Part shown: one piece after another, positions 1 through 8,699 of the stretch
How the letters are laid out: each line of letters starts with the position of its first letter
Numbering within the stretch: the first letter of the stretch is position 1
Origin: an uncultured Collinsella sp.
GTDB taxonomy: Bacteria; Actinomycetota; Coriobacteriia; Coriobacteriales; Coriobacteriaceae
Direction of reading: 5' to 3'
DNA: 28,473 bases
NCBI GenBank assembly: GCA_900540985.1
Contig: UQIC01000027.1
Location: forward strand, 1 to 28,473
Notes under the pieces: model-generated
Told to the model about the DNA's origin: nothing
The model's database searches: none
What the model saw: the letters and a program-made list of their open reading frames with translations, nothing else
Made by a program: the position numbers and the translations under genes

Positions 1-1
1 C

Positions 2-622
2 GACAAGAAGGGCAACAAGGATAAGCTGGTCATCGACGATGGCAACATCGACGACATGTTTGTCAGCGTGAAAGCGAATGGCGATATCGTTCCTGACGAG
101 GACGGTTACTACTCCTATGTCTCCGTCATCGAGGAGGATGAGGAGTACGCCGAGCTGGTCTACATCTGGCTGACCAAGGATGAGCTCACCTATAGTGATG
201 AGGATGCCGCCGTGGCTGACCTGGCGAAGGTGACCGGCCTGGATGGCAAGACCACTGAGCAGCTGGCTGGCCTGCTGACCGACATCCAGGACAACCTGGA
301 CAAGAAGGTCTCCCCCGAGACCCTGAAAGAACTCAAGGACGCCGTGGATAAGATCAAGGCCGCTCAGAAGGCCCTGACTGATGCTCAGAATAATGCCAAG
401 GCCGCTCTGAATGACTATGCGGATAATATCCTGGACACTTACGAGGGCAAGCTGACCGCCAAGCAGGCCCGCGATATCGCCGCCGCCGTTGATGCGGCAG
501 AGCTGCCCGATGTGCTTGGCTCGCTTGCCGGCAACGATACGATTTTGGTTATTGCCCAGACGGCCGAGGACGGCGAGCGTCTCGAGGCGCTGATCAATAA
601 GCTGAGCAATTCTCGCAAGTAG
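2..622 (+). CDS. C-terminal part of an acidic, helical protein of unknown function (5' end outside window)
   Basis: The reading frame is open from base 2, so the gene starts upstream of the window and only about 206 C-terminal residues are visible; the ATG at 56 is probably internal. The visible part begins with a charged Asp/Glu-rich region (EEDEEYAELVYIWLTKDEL). It is followed by Ala/Lys/Leu-rich heptad-like sequence (for example LKELKDAVDKIKAAQKAL) that should form long helices or a coiled coil. I see no transmembrane segment, LPXTG sorting signal or enzymatic motif in this part. It ends in TAG and is followed by a good intrinsic terminator. I do not recognise the family; a large secreted or cell-envelope protein is possible but unsupported without the N-terminus. 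Confidence 0.75.
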   Translation, partial: DKKGNKDKLVIDDGNIDDMFVSVKANGDIVPDEDGYYSYVSVIEEDEEYAELVYIWLTKDELTYSDEDAAVADLAKVTGLDGKTTEQLAGLLTDIQDNLDKKVSPETLKELKDAVDKIKAAQKALTDAQNNAKAALNDYADNILDTYEGKLTAKQARDIAAAVDAAELPDVLGSLAGNDTILVIAQTAEDGERLEALINKLSNSRK

Positions 623-673
623 GCGTGCGGGTCGTGCGCTCGGCACCGTGCGCGCTGACATAGTGGCTTGTAA

Positions 674-706
674 GGGGTATCGACGTTGGTCGGTGCCCCC
701 TTTTTT
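674..706 (+). terminator. Intrinsic terminator of the partial gene at 2-622
   Basis: An 11-bp stem (674-684 with 689-699, two G-U pairs) with a GTTG loop is followed by C and six T (701-706). It lies 51 bases after the stop codon. Confidence 0.8.
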
Positions 707-747
707 GTCTGCCGGTATAAAGACCGCCCATCAGGTCGCTTTAAACT

Positions 748-787
748 AAAAAGGCCCCCGAGCAGTTTAATAAGCTGCTCGGGGGCC
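748..787 (-). terminator. Intrinsic terminator of the penicillin-binding protein gene
   Basis: A perfect 13-bp stem (753-765 with 775-787) with a 9-base loop. On the minus strand it is followed by five T (complement of 748-752). It sits 24 bases beyond the TAG of the minus-strand PBP gene. The plus-strand side lacks a clear T run, so it mainly serves the minus strand. Confidence 0.85.
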
Positions 788-811
788 TTGTTGCTAATGG
801 CCGGATGATTT

Positions 812-3004
812 CTAGCCGACCGTATCGTCAGGCGTGGGCGAGGGGTCGGGAGTGGGCGTAGGCGTAGGCGTGCCGCCATCGCCGCCGGTCGAACCACCAG
901 TGGAGCCGCCCGTCGAGCCACCGGTCGTACCGGTGCCGCCGGTGGTGTCGCCGCCCGTGGTCTCGGTGGTCGTGGTCGTCGTGGTAGTCGTTGTGGTGGT
1001 TTCCTCTTCGTCCTCGTTCTCGTCCTTGTCGTCGTTCTCCGTCTTCTTGGAGTTGTTGGTGCCGTAGAACTTCCAGGCGCTGTTGTTCTTGTAGGTGGGC
1101 GCCGTTCCGGTCGCAAACTCCTCGCGCTCGGTACCGGTCAGAACGGTGTTCATAAACCGCTTAAAGACAGGCAGGTTGGTGCTGTCGCCCAGCAGGTCCG
1201 TGCCGTATTTTTGGATGGGGATCTCGCCCGCGGAATAGCCGGTCCACAGGGCGCACGCCAGCTGCGGGGTATAGCCGCAGAACCACAGGTTGGTGGTGTT
1301 GTCGGTGGTGCCCGTCTTGCCGGCATAGGGCTGGTTGACGCTCAGGGCGCCAGCAGCACCCGTACCGCCGCCCTGCATGACGCCGGACAGAACATCGGTG
1401 ACCGCGGCGGCCTCGCCCTCGGTAAGCACCTGTGAGGGATTGTCCGTGTGCTGGTACAGTACCGAACCGGTACGAGAGTCAATCTCGGTGATGGCGATCG
1501 GCTGGCGATAGTAGCCGCCGTTGGCAAACGTCGCGTAGGCGGCGGCCATCTCGAGCGGCGAGATCGAGCCGGTGCCGAGCGTCATGACGGGAACGTCCTC
1601 GATGTTGTCCTTAGCGGGATCGATGCCGAGCTTTTTGACGAGCGAGATGATCTTGCTGTTGCCGACGGCTTCCGCCACCTGGATGTAACCGGTGTTGGAG
1701 GAGTATGCCGTCGCCTGCTTAAGCGTGATGTTGCCATAGCTATGGTTGGCGTAGTTTTGGACCTCGGTCGTGGTGCCCTTGGCCTTGAGCGGCGAGTTGC
1801 AGTTGAGGGTGACGTTGGGGTTCATGCCGTTTTGGATGGCAGTTGCCAGCGTAAAGGCCTTGAAGGTGGAGCCGACGGGACGCTTGGCCGTGGCATGGTT
1901 TACGTGGTTCTCGTCGGCGTTGTAGTCGTAGCCGCCCACCATGCACTTGATGTAGCCGGTCTTGGGATCGACGACGACCATGCCCATGTCCAGGCCGTCG
2001 AGCGAGAGCGTGTCGAGCTGCTCGCGGACGGCATTTTCTGCCACCTGCTGCATCGTGGGGTCGATGGTGGTCTTGACGGTCAGACCGCCCTTAAAGAGCA
2101 CGTCGGTCGAGAACTCCTGCTCCAGCAGCTGCTTAACATAGGCGACAAAGTAGGGCTGCGAGTATACGTCAACGCCGCTGCCCGAGATTTCGGTCACGTT
2201 GAGGGTGATGGGCTCGGCCTGTGCGGCATCGTGCTCCTCCTGCGTAATGTGGCCCAGGCGCAACATGTTGTCGAGGACCTTGTTGCGGCGAGACAGTGCC
2301 AGATCGGGATTGACCGTGGGGTCGTACTGCGAAGGCGAGTTGGGAAGGCCGATCAACAGTGCGGCTTCGCTCAGGGTGAGGTCGGCGGCGCTCTTGGACA
2401 GGTAGGTCTCGGCTGCGGCCTCAATACCGTAGGCGCCGTGGCCGTAATAGATGGTGTTGAGGTACATCATGAGGATCTCGTCTTTGGAGTACATGTCCTC
2501 CATCTTGACGGCGATGTAGGCCTCGCGCACCTTACGCTCGATGGTCGAGTCGAACTGCTCCTCCTGCAGGATGGTGTTGCGCACCAGCTGCTGGGTGATA
2601 GTCGAGGCGCCTTCATGCCCGCCGCCGAGGGTTGCCACCGCAGCACGCGCGATACCCCACAGGTCGATACCGCCGTGCTCGTAGAAGCGCTCGTCCTCGA
2701 CGTCAACGGTGCCCTGCAGCACGTAGGGGGAGACCTCGTCCTTGGTGATGGACTTGCGGTTTTGCGTGTAGAAGCTCGCGATCTTGTTGCCGTTGCAGTC
2801 GACGATCTCGGTGGGCTCGCTCACCAGATACGCGTTGGCGTCGGTGTAGTCGGGCAGATCGGACAGCCAGCGGTTGACGTTGCCGACCATGCCGATGCCA
2901 AATGCCACGCCCGCAATCAGCAAAAAGCCCAAAAACGAGAGCAGGATTATGGGCAGAGCATGCGTCTTTGAACGGCTGCGTCCCTGTCGTTGGCGAGGAC
3001 CCAT
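812..3004 (-). CDS. Bifunctional class A penicillin-binding protein (PBP1A-like transglycosylase/transpeptidase)
   Basis: Polymerises and cross-links peptidoglycan outside the membrane. The 730-residue protein has a short basic cytoplasmic tail and one membrane anchor (about residues 18-40). The GT51 transglycosylase domain shows EDERFYEH (103-110, catalytic Glu103) and GASTITQQL (132-140). The transpeptidase domain shows STFK (379-382, catalytic Ser379), SSN (435-437) and KTGT (563-566), so both activities look intact. The C-terminal tail is low complexity: acidic, then a run of 12 Thr, then Gly/Thr/Ser and Pro-Thr repeats, probably wall-spanning and disordered. The ATG at 3004 is chosen over the longer frame (to 3127) because GGAGGT lies 7 bases upstream and the extra residues look like untranslated leader. 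It is divergent from the U32 gene. Confidence 0.93.
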   Translation of the reverse strand: MGPRQRQGRSRSKTHALPIILLSFLGFLLIAGVAFGIGMVGNVNRWLSDLPDYTDANAYLVSEPTEIVDCNGNKIASFYTQNRKSITKDEVSPYVLQGTVDVEDERFYEHGGIDLWGIARAAVATLGGGHEGASTITQQLVRNTILQEEQFDSTIERKVREAYIAVKMEDMYSKDEILMMYLNTIYYGHGAYGIEAAAETYLSKSAADLTLSEAALLIGLPNSPSQYDPTVNPDLALSRRNKVLDNMLRLGHITQEEHDAAQAEPITLNVTEISGSGVDVYSQPYFVAYVKQLLEQEFSTDVLFKGGLTVKTTIDPTMQQVAENAVREQLDTLSLDGLDMGMVVVDPKTGYIKCMVGGYDYNADENHVNHATAKRPVGSTFKAFTLATAIQNGMNPNVTLNCNSPLKAKGTTTEVQNYANHSYGNITLKQATAYSSNTGYIQVAEAVGNSKIISLVKKLGIDPAKDNIEDVPVMTLGTGSISPLEMAAAYATFANGGYYRQPIAITEIDSRTGSVLYQHTDNPSQVLTEGEAAAVTDVLSGVMQGGGTGAAGALSVNQPYAGKTGTTDNTTNLWFCGYTPQLACALWTGYSAGEIPIQKYGTDLLGDSTNLPVFKRFMNTVLTGTEREEFATGTAPTYKNNSAWKFYGTNNSKKTENDDKDENEDEEETTTTTTTTTTTTETTGGDTTGGTGTTGGSTGGSTGGSTGGDGGTPTPTPTPDPSPTPDDTVG

Positions 3005-3166
3005 ATATTGACCTCCAGGTATGTCGTGCCGGGCGGCGGATGTGCCGTCGGGGCAGGATGGACATAAGTTATTACACGATAAACCAAACGGGGCGCGCGA
3101 GGCCTCGTGTATGCTGGAAGACGGCATTTTTCAGAGTGAATGCATACCTTGGTAAGGAGTTTGCCG

Positions 3167-5125
3167 ATGGCGATTCGGGCGATGGGGCCGAGCGGACAAT
3201 ACGAGACTGGATTGGATGCTGCCGGTGCGGCGCTGCCCGAGCTGCTGGCGCCGGCGGGCGGGCTCGACCAGATGCTTGCGGCCATCGCCGCGGGTACCGA
3301 TGCCATCTATGCGGGGTTGGGCGGCTTTAACGCCCGTGTGAGCGCCCATGGCTTTACGGATGACGAGTTTGCGCGCGGTTGTGCCGTGGCGCATGCTCAT
3401 GGCGTGCGTGTGTACGTGACGCTCAACGTGTTCGTGTTTGACGATGAGCTGTCCGATGCGGTGGCGCTGGGAGCTCATGCACTGGAGCTGGGCGCCGATG
3501 CTCTGATTGTGGCCGATGCCGGGTTGGCCTGCGCGCTGAGCGCGGCGATTCCCGGGGTCGAGATTCACCTGTCTACGCAGGCGGGCGTTCATAGCGAAGG
3601 CGCCGTGCGGCTTGCCGCCGATGAGCTGGGGGTCGAGCGTGTGACGACGGCGCGCGAGCTGACGGTCGACGAGATTGCGGCGCTATGTGCCACGGGCGTG
3701 CCCATCGAGGTATTCTGCCACGGTGCGATTTGCATCGGTTATTCGGGGGCGTGCGAGTTCTCGGCCCTGCGGCGTGGGCGCTCGGCGATGCGCGGCGACT
3801 GCACGCAGCCGTGCCGTCTGGCGTACGACCTGGTGGACGAGGCGGGGCAGAGCGTTGTCGCCGTCGAGGGAGATCGCCTGCTGTGCCCGCGTGACTATCT
3901 GGGTATTGCGCATCTGCCCGAGCTTGTAGATGCCGGCGTGGCGTCGCTCAAGATCGAGGGGCGCATGAAGAACCCCGATTACGTATTCAACGTGGTGCGG
4001 GTGTGGCGCCGGGCACTCGATATGCTGCGCGACGGCGCGTGGGATCCCGGTGCCGTGGAAGAGCTTGAGCGCGAGCTGGGAAGGTCGTTTAACCGTGGGT
4101 TTAGCGATGCGTACCTGCGAGGACGTTCGGGTGCCGAGCTGATGAGCTTTGAGCGCGCAATTAACCAGGGCGTGCGCGTGGGGCGCTTGGTCGCTGTGGG
4201 CCACGAAGAGGTGACCGTTGAGCTCGACGCCGCCGTGGCGACGGGTGACACGCTCGAGATTCGGTTCTATCCGGGTGTCGACGCGCGTCCCGATGTGCCC
4301 AAGCGCTGGCCGCAGGTGCCCTGCCCGGTGGATGCCGCAGCGGGGAAGCGCGTCGTCGTGCATTGCAAGCGTAAGGTGGACACGGGCTGCGAGGTATACC
4401 TGATTCGCAGCGCCGGCGTGTTGGATCAGACGGCGGCGGTGTTGGAGCGCATGCGGGCCGAGGCGGATGCGATTGCGCCCGTTGCACGTGCCGTTGAGGT
4501 ACTGCCCTTTGAGGACGTTGTGGTGGATGGCGGTGCGTCGACGGAGTTGGTGGAGTGCGCGGTTCCCGCTCGCATGGTTTTTGCTTGGCAGCTGATGGAT
4601 GCCGACCCGCGCGGAGGGCTCGATTTGTCCGACGCCGTTGTGGTGCTTGATGAGGTGTGCCGCACGGGTGACGCTGGCCGGACCCGCTCACTGATGCAGC
4701 GTGCCGGGCGCGTCGTCTGCCGCAACCTAGGACAGGTGGTGATTGCTCGCGAGCTGGGCGTGACGTTTGACGTGGCGGCGCCGGTGTTCTGCGCGAATCG
4801 GGCCACGCTTACCTGGCTGTGCGGACTCGGTGCGGGGCGGGTGTACTTGCCGGCCGAGTTGCTCGGCAATGATGCGGAGCGTATTGCCGAACTGGCTGCT
4901 GAACCCGGCGTCTTGGGTCCGGTCGACGCCGACCGTCCCGAGCTTATGGTGTGCGAGCACTGCCTGCTGACCGCCGAGGGCGTCTGCGCCACCGACGCGA
5001 CGGGACAGGTCCATTGTCGTGACTGCTCGCGCCGTCAGCAAACACGATATTTGGTCGAGCGCGACGGCATGCGCCTGCCAATTGCCATTGACGCATGCGG
5101 CAGGACGAGGATTTTCCTGTCGTAG
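3167..5125 (+). CDS. U32-family protein, RlhA-like in size (23S rRNA C2501 hydroxylation candidate)
   Basis: This 652-residue protein belongs to the U32 'collagenase-like peptidase' family. Members studied in E. coli act in RNA hydroxylation (RlhA on 23S rRNA, TrhP on tRNA) rather than as proteases. The N-terminus has the typical ELLAPAGGLDQMLAAIAAG and YAGLGGFNAR. The family signature is at EVFCHGAICIGYSGACEFS, with further Cys in GDCTQPCR; these Cys are the expected Fe-S ligands (family knowledge). The C-terminus carries extra CxxC pairs (CEHC, CRDC) that look metal-binding. The length is close to E. coli RlhA. ATG 3167 has AAGGAG (3154-3159) 7 bases upstream and is preferred over the in-frame ATG at 3140. 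Substrate assignment is inference. Confidence 0.85.
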   Translation: MAIRAMGPSGQYETGLDAAGAALPELLAPAGGLDQMLAAIAAGTDAIYAGLGGFNARVSAHGFTDDEFARGCAVAHAHGVRVYVTLNVFVFDDELSDAVALGAHALELGADALIVADAGLACALSAAIPGVEIHLSTQAGVHSEGAVRLAADELGVERVTTARELTVDEIAALCATGVPIEVFCHGAICIGYSGACEFSALRRGRSAMRGDCTQPCRLAYDLVDEAGQSVVAVEGDRLLCPRDYLGIAHLPELVDAGVASLKIEGRMKNPDYVFNVVRVWRRALDMLRDGAWDPGAVEELERELGRSFNRGFSDAYLRGRSGAELMSFERAINQGVRVGRLVAVGHEEVTVELDAAVATGDTLEIRFYPGVDARPDVPKRWPQVPCPVDAAAGKRVVVHCKRKVDTGCEVYLIRSAGVLDQTAAVLERMRAEADAIAPVARAVEVLPFEDVVVDGGASTELVECAVPARMVFAWQLMDADPRGGLDLSDAVVVLDEVCRTGDAGRTRSLMQRAGRVVCRNLGQVVIARELGVTFDVAAPVFCANRATLTWLCGLGAGRVYLPAELLGNDAERIAELAAEPGVLGPVDADRPELMVCEHCLLTAEGVCATDATGQVHCRDCSRRQQTRYLVERDGMRLPIAIDACGRTRIFLS

Positions 5126-5144
5126 GTGTCGCGTCGCGTCAGTT

Positions 5145-5153
5145 TGTTATCAT
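5145..5153 (+). promoter_or_regulatory. Candidate extended -10 promoter of tyrS
   Basis: TGTTATCAT (TG-n-TATCAT) lies 69 bases before the tyrS start, with no convincing -35. It would give a short leader containing the hairpin at 5174-5200. Confidence 0.35.
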
Positions 5154-5173
5154 AAGAGAGTTTATGGACTTCC

Positions 5174-5200
5174 AGCACCGCCGTTTTCGGCGAGGGTGCT
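5174..5200 (+). other. Hairpin in the tyrS leader
   Basis: AGCACC...GCCG-TTTT-CGGC...GGTGCT folds into a stem-loop with a small bulge, ending about 8 bases before the AGGAGG ribosome-binding site. It has no T run, so it is not a terminator, and it has none of the conserved T-box elements. Function unknown. Confidence 0.45.
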
Positions 5201-5221
5201 ATAGCAAAAGGAGGATACCCA

Positions 5222-6433
5222 ATGCTGTCTGTTGACGAGCAAATGCGTATCATCACCTCGGGCGCCGCGCAGATCGTTCCCGAGGCCGACCTTCGCAAGA
5301 AGCTTGAGAAGGGCGAGCCCCTCAACATCAAGCTCGGCGTCGACCCCACCAGCCCCGACCTGCACCTGGGCCACGCCGTGCCGCTGCGCAAGATGCGTCA
5401 GTTCCAGGACCTGGGCCACAACGTCACCCTCATCATCGGCAACGGTACCGCGTTGATTGGCGACCCTTCAGGCAAGAATTCCACCCGTCCGCAGCTTTCG
5501 CAGGAGCAGATCGAGGCCAACGCCGAGACCTACGTGAGCCAGGCCATGAAGATCCTGGATCCCGAGAAGACCACCATTGTGCACAACGGTGACTGGATCT
5601 TGTCGATGGATCTGGCCGGTCTGCTGCAGGTGTGCTCCAAGTTCACCGTCGCCCGCATTCTTGAGCGCGATGACTTTACCAAGCGCTACCAGTCTCAGAC
5701 GCCGATCGCCCTGCATGAGTTCCTGTATCCCGTGATGCAGGCTTTCGACTCCGTGCAGATCAAGGCCGACGTCGAGATGGGCGGCACCGATCAGCTCTTC
5801 AACCTGCTCGCTGGCCGTGAGCTCATGGAGAAGATGGGCATGGAGCCCCAGATCGCGCTCACCATGCCGCTGCTCGAGGGTACCGACGGCGTGCGCAAGA
5901 TGTCCAAGTCCTATGGCAACTACATCGGCCTGACCGACGCGCCCAAGGATATGTTCGGCAAGACCATGTCCATCCCCGACGAGATGATCGGCAAGTACTA
6001 CCGTCTGGCCAGCTCGCTCACCCCGGCCGAGGTCGACAAGATCGACGCCGCCCTGGCCGATGGCTCTGCCGACCCCTACGAGCTCAAGCGCGCTCTGGGC
6101 CGCGACCTGTGCGACACCTACCACGGCGCCGGCGCCGGCGACGAGGCTCAGGCCGAGTTCGACCGCGTATTCAAGGAGGGCCAGCTCGCCGACTTCCCCG
6201 AGAAGCATGTCGAGCTGACCGTCAACGACGAGGGCCAGATCTACCTCGCCGGCCTGCTCAAGGACCTGGGTCTTTCGGCGAGCGCCGGCCAGGCTCGTCG
6301 TGATATCGACGGCGGCGGCGTCAAAATCAACGGCAAGGCCGTGGCTCCCAAGAGCTATAACATCGATCCCAGCGCCCTCAAGCTGGGCGACACCCTTTCT
6401 GTGGGTAAGCGCAAGGGCTTCAAATTGGTCTAG
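5222..6433 (+). CDS. tyrS: Tyrosyl-tRNA synthetase
   Basis: Charges tRNA-Tyr with tyrosine in the cytoplasm. It is a class I synthetase of 403 residues. The HIGH-type motif is HLGH at 48-51 (within PTSPDLHLGH). The KMSKS loop is at 226-230 (VRKMSKSYGN). A C-terminal S4 RNA-binding domain starts near residue 340 (ARRDIDGGGVKINGKAV). The N-terminal sequence resembles the TyrZ-type branch more than E. coli TyrS (by-eye judgement). The start is set by AGGAGG 6 bases upstream. It is a monocistronic unit: own candidate promoter and leader hairpin upstream, strong terminator downstream. Confidence 0.96.
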   Translation: MLSVDEQMRIITSGAAQIVPEADLRKKLEKGEPLNIKLGVDPTSPDLHLGHAVPLRKMRQFQDLGHNVTLIIGNGTALIGDPSGKNSTRPQLSQEQIEANAETYVSQAMKILDPEKTTIVHNGDWILSMDLAGLLQVCSKFTVARILERDDFTKRYQSQTPIALHEFLYPVMQAFDSVQIKADVEMGGTDQLFNLLAGRELMEKMGMEPQIALTMPLLEGTDGVRKMSKSYGNYIGLTDAPKDMFGKTMSIPDEMIGKYYRLASSLTPAEVDKIDAALADGSADPYELKRALGRDLCDTYHGAGAGDEAQAEFDRVFKEGQLADFPEKHVELTVNDEGQIYLAGLLKDLGLSASAGQARRDIDGGGVKINGKAVAPKSYNIDPSALKLGDTLSVGKRKGFKLV

Positions 6434-6462
6434 CAAGTAGGTCAACTTAACATGTGCAATAG

Positions 6463-6497
6463 GGCCGCAGCCGGGAATCCCGACTGCGGCCTTTTTT
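6463..6497 (+). terminator. Intrinsic terminator of tyrS
   Basis: A 14-bp stem (6463-6476 with 6478-6491, one G-U pair) is followed by TTTTTT (6492-6497), 30 bases after the stop. Confidence 0.9.
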
Positions 6498-6571
6498 GGC
6501 ACTTGGGGACGTTCCTTTTGTGCCGGCACTTTGGGACACTCCTTGTCATTGGTGCAAAGTAACCTGCCCCC
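6498..6571 (+). repeat. REP-like intergenic repeat, degenerate
   Basis: It contains TTGGGGACGTTCCTTTTGTG (phrase shared with 9503-9520) and, at 6549-6571, a stretch nearly matching the left arm of the palindrome at 20928-20945: TTGGTGCAAAGTAACCTGCC here, TTGGTGCAAACGGACCTGCT there. The partner arm is missing, so this looks like a decayed or half copy of the dispersed family. Confidence 0.55.
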
Positions 6572-6611
6572 ATTGCGTCAAGCGGCGTGTGCCGTTAAGC
6601 GGAGAGGCGTA

Positions 6612-6639
6612 TTGTTGACCCATCGTTTGGGCATACAAT
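6612..6639 (+). promoter_or_regulatory. Candidate promoter of the adenine deaminase gene
   Basis: TTGTTG (6612-6617), a 16-base spacer, and TACAAT (6634-6639). It lies 69 bases before the ATG, leaving a leader of about 60 bases. Confidence 0.45.
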
Positions 6640-6651
6640 GGCTATTAGCTT

Positions 6652-6681
6652 GCTGCGGTGAAGGCCTGTCCGCTCCGCAGC
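6652..6681 (+). other. Leader hairpin before the adenine deaminase gene
   Basis: GCTGCGG (6652-6658) pairs with CCGCAGC (6675-6681) across a 16-base loop, followed by TGTTTTC. It might act as a weak attenuator. I do not see the conserved core of a purine riboswitch. Confidence 0.35.
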
Positions 6682-6707
6682 TGTTTTCTACGGTTAAAGG
6701 AGTATGT

Positions 6708-8528
6708 ATGTCCGTTGAGGTCATGAGGTCTGTGATCGATGCTGCCGAGGGGCGCGTGCCCGTCGACACGCTGTTTACCAATGCACAGATCGTCGACGTG
6801 TATGGCCAGCGCGTGGCGCCCGGTAGCGTTGCCGTCAAGGACGGTGTGATCGTCGGCGTGCTCTACGATGGTCGCGACGATGCCGCTGGCACCTATGAGG
6901 CAACTGAGGTCATCGACTGCCAGGGTCGCTATCTCGCTCCCGGTTTTATTGACGGGCATCTGCATATCGAGTCTTCGAACATCCGTCCCGCCGAGTATGC
7001 TCGCATGGCCGCGACGCGCGGTACCACCACCGCCATTGCCGACAGCCACGAGATTGCCAATGTTGCCGGTCTCGACGGCTTGCGCTTTATGATCGAGGAT
7101 GGTCGCCGCGCGCCCATCTCCATCAAGTACATGATGCCTTCGTGCGTGCCCGCGCTGCCCGACGAGCAGGCCGGTGCCGTTATTTCGGCTGCCGATATGC
7201 AGGCGTTTTTTGCCGAGCATCCAGGCGATGTCTTTGGTCTGGGCGAAATGATGAACCTGCCGGGCGTCTTTATGGCCGACCCCGAGACCTGTGCTCGCAT
7301 CGATGCTGCCAACCAGACGCCGTCCAAGCAGGTTGACGGCCACGCGCCGCTCGTTGCCGGTAAGGACCTCAACGCCTATGCCGCAGCAGGTATTATCGCC
7401 GACCACGAGTCGACGATTCCCGAGGAGGCGCTCGACAAGCTGTCTCGCGGCATGTACGTGATGCTGCGCGAAGGCACGTGCAGCCATGACCTGGCCAACC
7501 TGTCTCCAATGCTGCTGGAGAATCCTGCCCGTGCCCGTCGCTGCTGCTTTGCGACCGACGACCGTCCTCCCTCCGATGCGCTTTCGACTGGTATGATTGA
7601 CAATGCCTGCCGCGTGGCTATCGAGGCCGGCGTCGACCCGGTGGTCGCCATCTCCATGGCGTCCCTTTCTACGGCTGAGGCATTTGGCTTGGACCACGGC
7701 TGCCGCGACCCGCACGAGCTCCGCGGCGCAATCGCCCCGGGCAAGCGCGCCGACCTGCTGGTACTCAACGACCTAACGTTTGCCACGGCTCCGCATCGCG
7801 TATATGCCGCCGGTGCTTTGGTGGCGCAGGACGGCATCTTTGTGGGCGAGGTCGCACCCGAGACGGCCGAGGTTGCGGCCCTTGCCGATGAGCTGCGTGC
7901 TTCCGTTAAACTTCCGAAGCTATCGCTCGACGTGTTCGATTATGCCTTCAAGCCGGGCGAGGCGGTTATCGATGTCGTCCCGGGTATGGCTATCACGGGT
8001 ATGGCCCGCCCCGAGAGCGCCGAGGACTTGCGCCGCATTATGCTGATCGAGCGCCATGGCCGCGGCGTGTCGCTGCAGGCCGAGGGCGCCGATGGCGACG
8101 GCCCCGCTGGCCTGGGCCTGGTCGGCAAGCATATCGGTCGCGGCTGGGTGCGCGGTTTCACCATCACCGGCGGTGCCATTGCCTCCACGATCGGCCACGA
8201 CTCGCACAACGTGTGCGTGGTGGGCGACAATGCGGCGGATATGATGACTGCCGTTGAGGCCGTGGGCCAGGGCGGCCACGTGCTGGTGCGCAACGGCGAG
8301 GTCGTGGCGCGCATTCCGCTGGCGCTCGGTGGCCTTATGAGCGAGGGCACGGCCGAGGACGTTGCCGCGCAGCACGACGACTTTATGGTCAAGGCGCGCG
8401 CCATGGGTATTGAGCCGCCGCTCGACCCCATCATGGGCATCATCTTCCTGCCCCTGCCGGTCATCCCGACGCTCCGCATCCGCCCCGAGGGCATGTTCGA
8501 CGTCACAACCTTCACCTACGCCGACTAG
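6708..8528 (+). CDS. ade: Adenine deaminase
   Basis: Converts adenine to hypoxanthine and ammonia in purine salvage, in the cytoplasm. The protein has 606 residues, close to bacterial Ade enzymes (about 580-600). It shows the amidohydrolase HxH metal motif in APGFIDGHLHIESS (His84, His86), the family block TTTAIADSHEIANV, VDGHAP, ADHES, and the late metal/catalytic Asp in ATDDRPPSD. The C-terminal domain has GGAIASTIGHDSHN, typical of this family. ATG 6708 has AAAGGAG (6696-6702) 5 bases upstream; the frame stays open farther upstream but runs through the promoter and repeat region. It appears monocistronic. Confidence 0.92.
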   Translation: MSVEVMRSVIDAAEGRVPVDTLFTNAQIVDVYGQRVAPGSVAVKDGVIVGVLYDGRDDAAGTYEATEVIDCQGRYLAPGFIDGHLHIESSNIRPAEYARMAATRGTTTAIADSHEIANVAGLDGLRFMIEDGRRAPISIKYMMPSCVPALPDEQAGAVISAADMQAFFAEHPGDVFGLGEMMNLPGVFMADPETCARIDAANQTPSKQVDGHAPLVAGKDLNAYAAAGIIADHESTIPEEALDKLSRGMYVMLREGTCSHDLANLSPMLLENPARARRCCFATDDRPPSDALSTGMIDNACRVAIEAGVDPVVAISMASLSTAEAFGLDHGCRDPHELRGAIAPGKRADLLVLNDLTFATAPHRVYAAGALVAQDGIFVGEVAPETAEVAALADELRASVKLPKLSLDVFDYAFKPGEAVIDVVPGMAITGMARPESAEDLRRIMLIERHGRGVSLQAEGADGDGPAGLGLVGKHIGRGWVRGFTITGGAIASTIGHDSHNVCVVGDNAADMMTAVEAVGQGGHVLVRNGEVVARIPLALGGLMSEGTAEDVAAQHDDFMVKARAMGIEPPLDPIMGIIFLPLPVIPTLRIRPEGMFDVTTFTYAD

Positions 8529-8564
8529 CCATCGGGGTGGCGTGTCACCTGACGCCGCGACCGT

Positions 8565-8603
8565 AGGACCTCTGGCATGTGCGAGCTATTTGCCAGGTCC
8601 TTG
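8565..8603 (+). terminator. Possible terminator after the adenine deaminase gene
   Basis: CTGGCA pairs with TGCCAG, extended by AGGAC with GTCCT across a 2-base bulge. The following T run is weak (TTGT), so termination may be partial. Confidence 0.4.
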
Positions 8604-8632
8604 TAACGTTTACGCCCGCGGAGTCTTATTTG

Positions 8633-8697
8633 AGCTCCCTTTGGGTACGTTGGAATCGGATACGCGTTCGATTCCAACAAGCCCGAAGGGAGCTTTT
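8633..8697 (+). promoter_or_regulatory. Two-tier hairpin enclosing the ribosome-binding site of the HAD gene at 8700
   Basis: Outer stem: AGCTCCCTT (8633-8641) pairs with AAGGGAGCT (8686-8694), 9 perfect pairs. Inner stem: GTTGGAATCG (8649-8658) pairs with CGATTCCAAC (8669-8678), 10 perfect pairs. The Shine-Dalgarno AAGGGAG (8686-8692), 7 bases before the ATG, lies inside the outer stem. TTTT follows at 8694-8697. The structure could mask translation initiation or act as an attenuator/terminator. Confidence 0.6.
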
Positions 8698-8699
8698 CT

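Noticed and set aside
834..1067. Plus-strand frame with a long Val run
   Set aside because: It is the complement of the Thr-repeat codons of the penicillin-binding protein tail.
1448..2971. 507-residue plus-strand frame opposite the penicillin-binding protein gene
   Set aside because: Mirror of a GC-rich coding sequence; no recognisable domain or ribosome-binding site, while the minus strand has complete catalytic motifs.
5126..5221. Possible T-box or other tRNA-sensing leader before tyrS
   Set aside because: Fewer than 100 bases, and none of the conserved T-box sequence or terminator/antiterminator pair is present; only a single plain hairpin.
6640..6707. Possible purine riboswitch before the adenine deaminase gene
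   Set aside because: The conserved three-way-junction core is not found in about 60 bases of leader.
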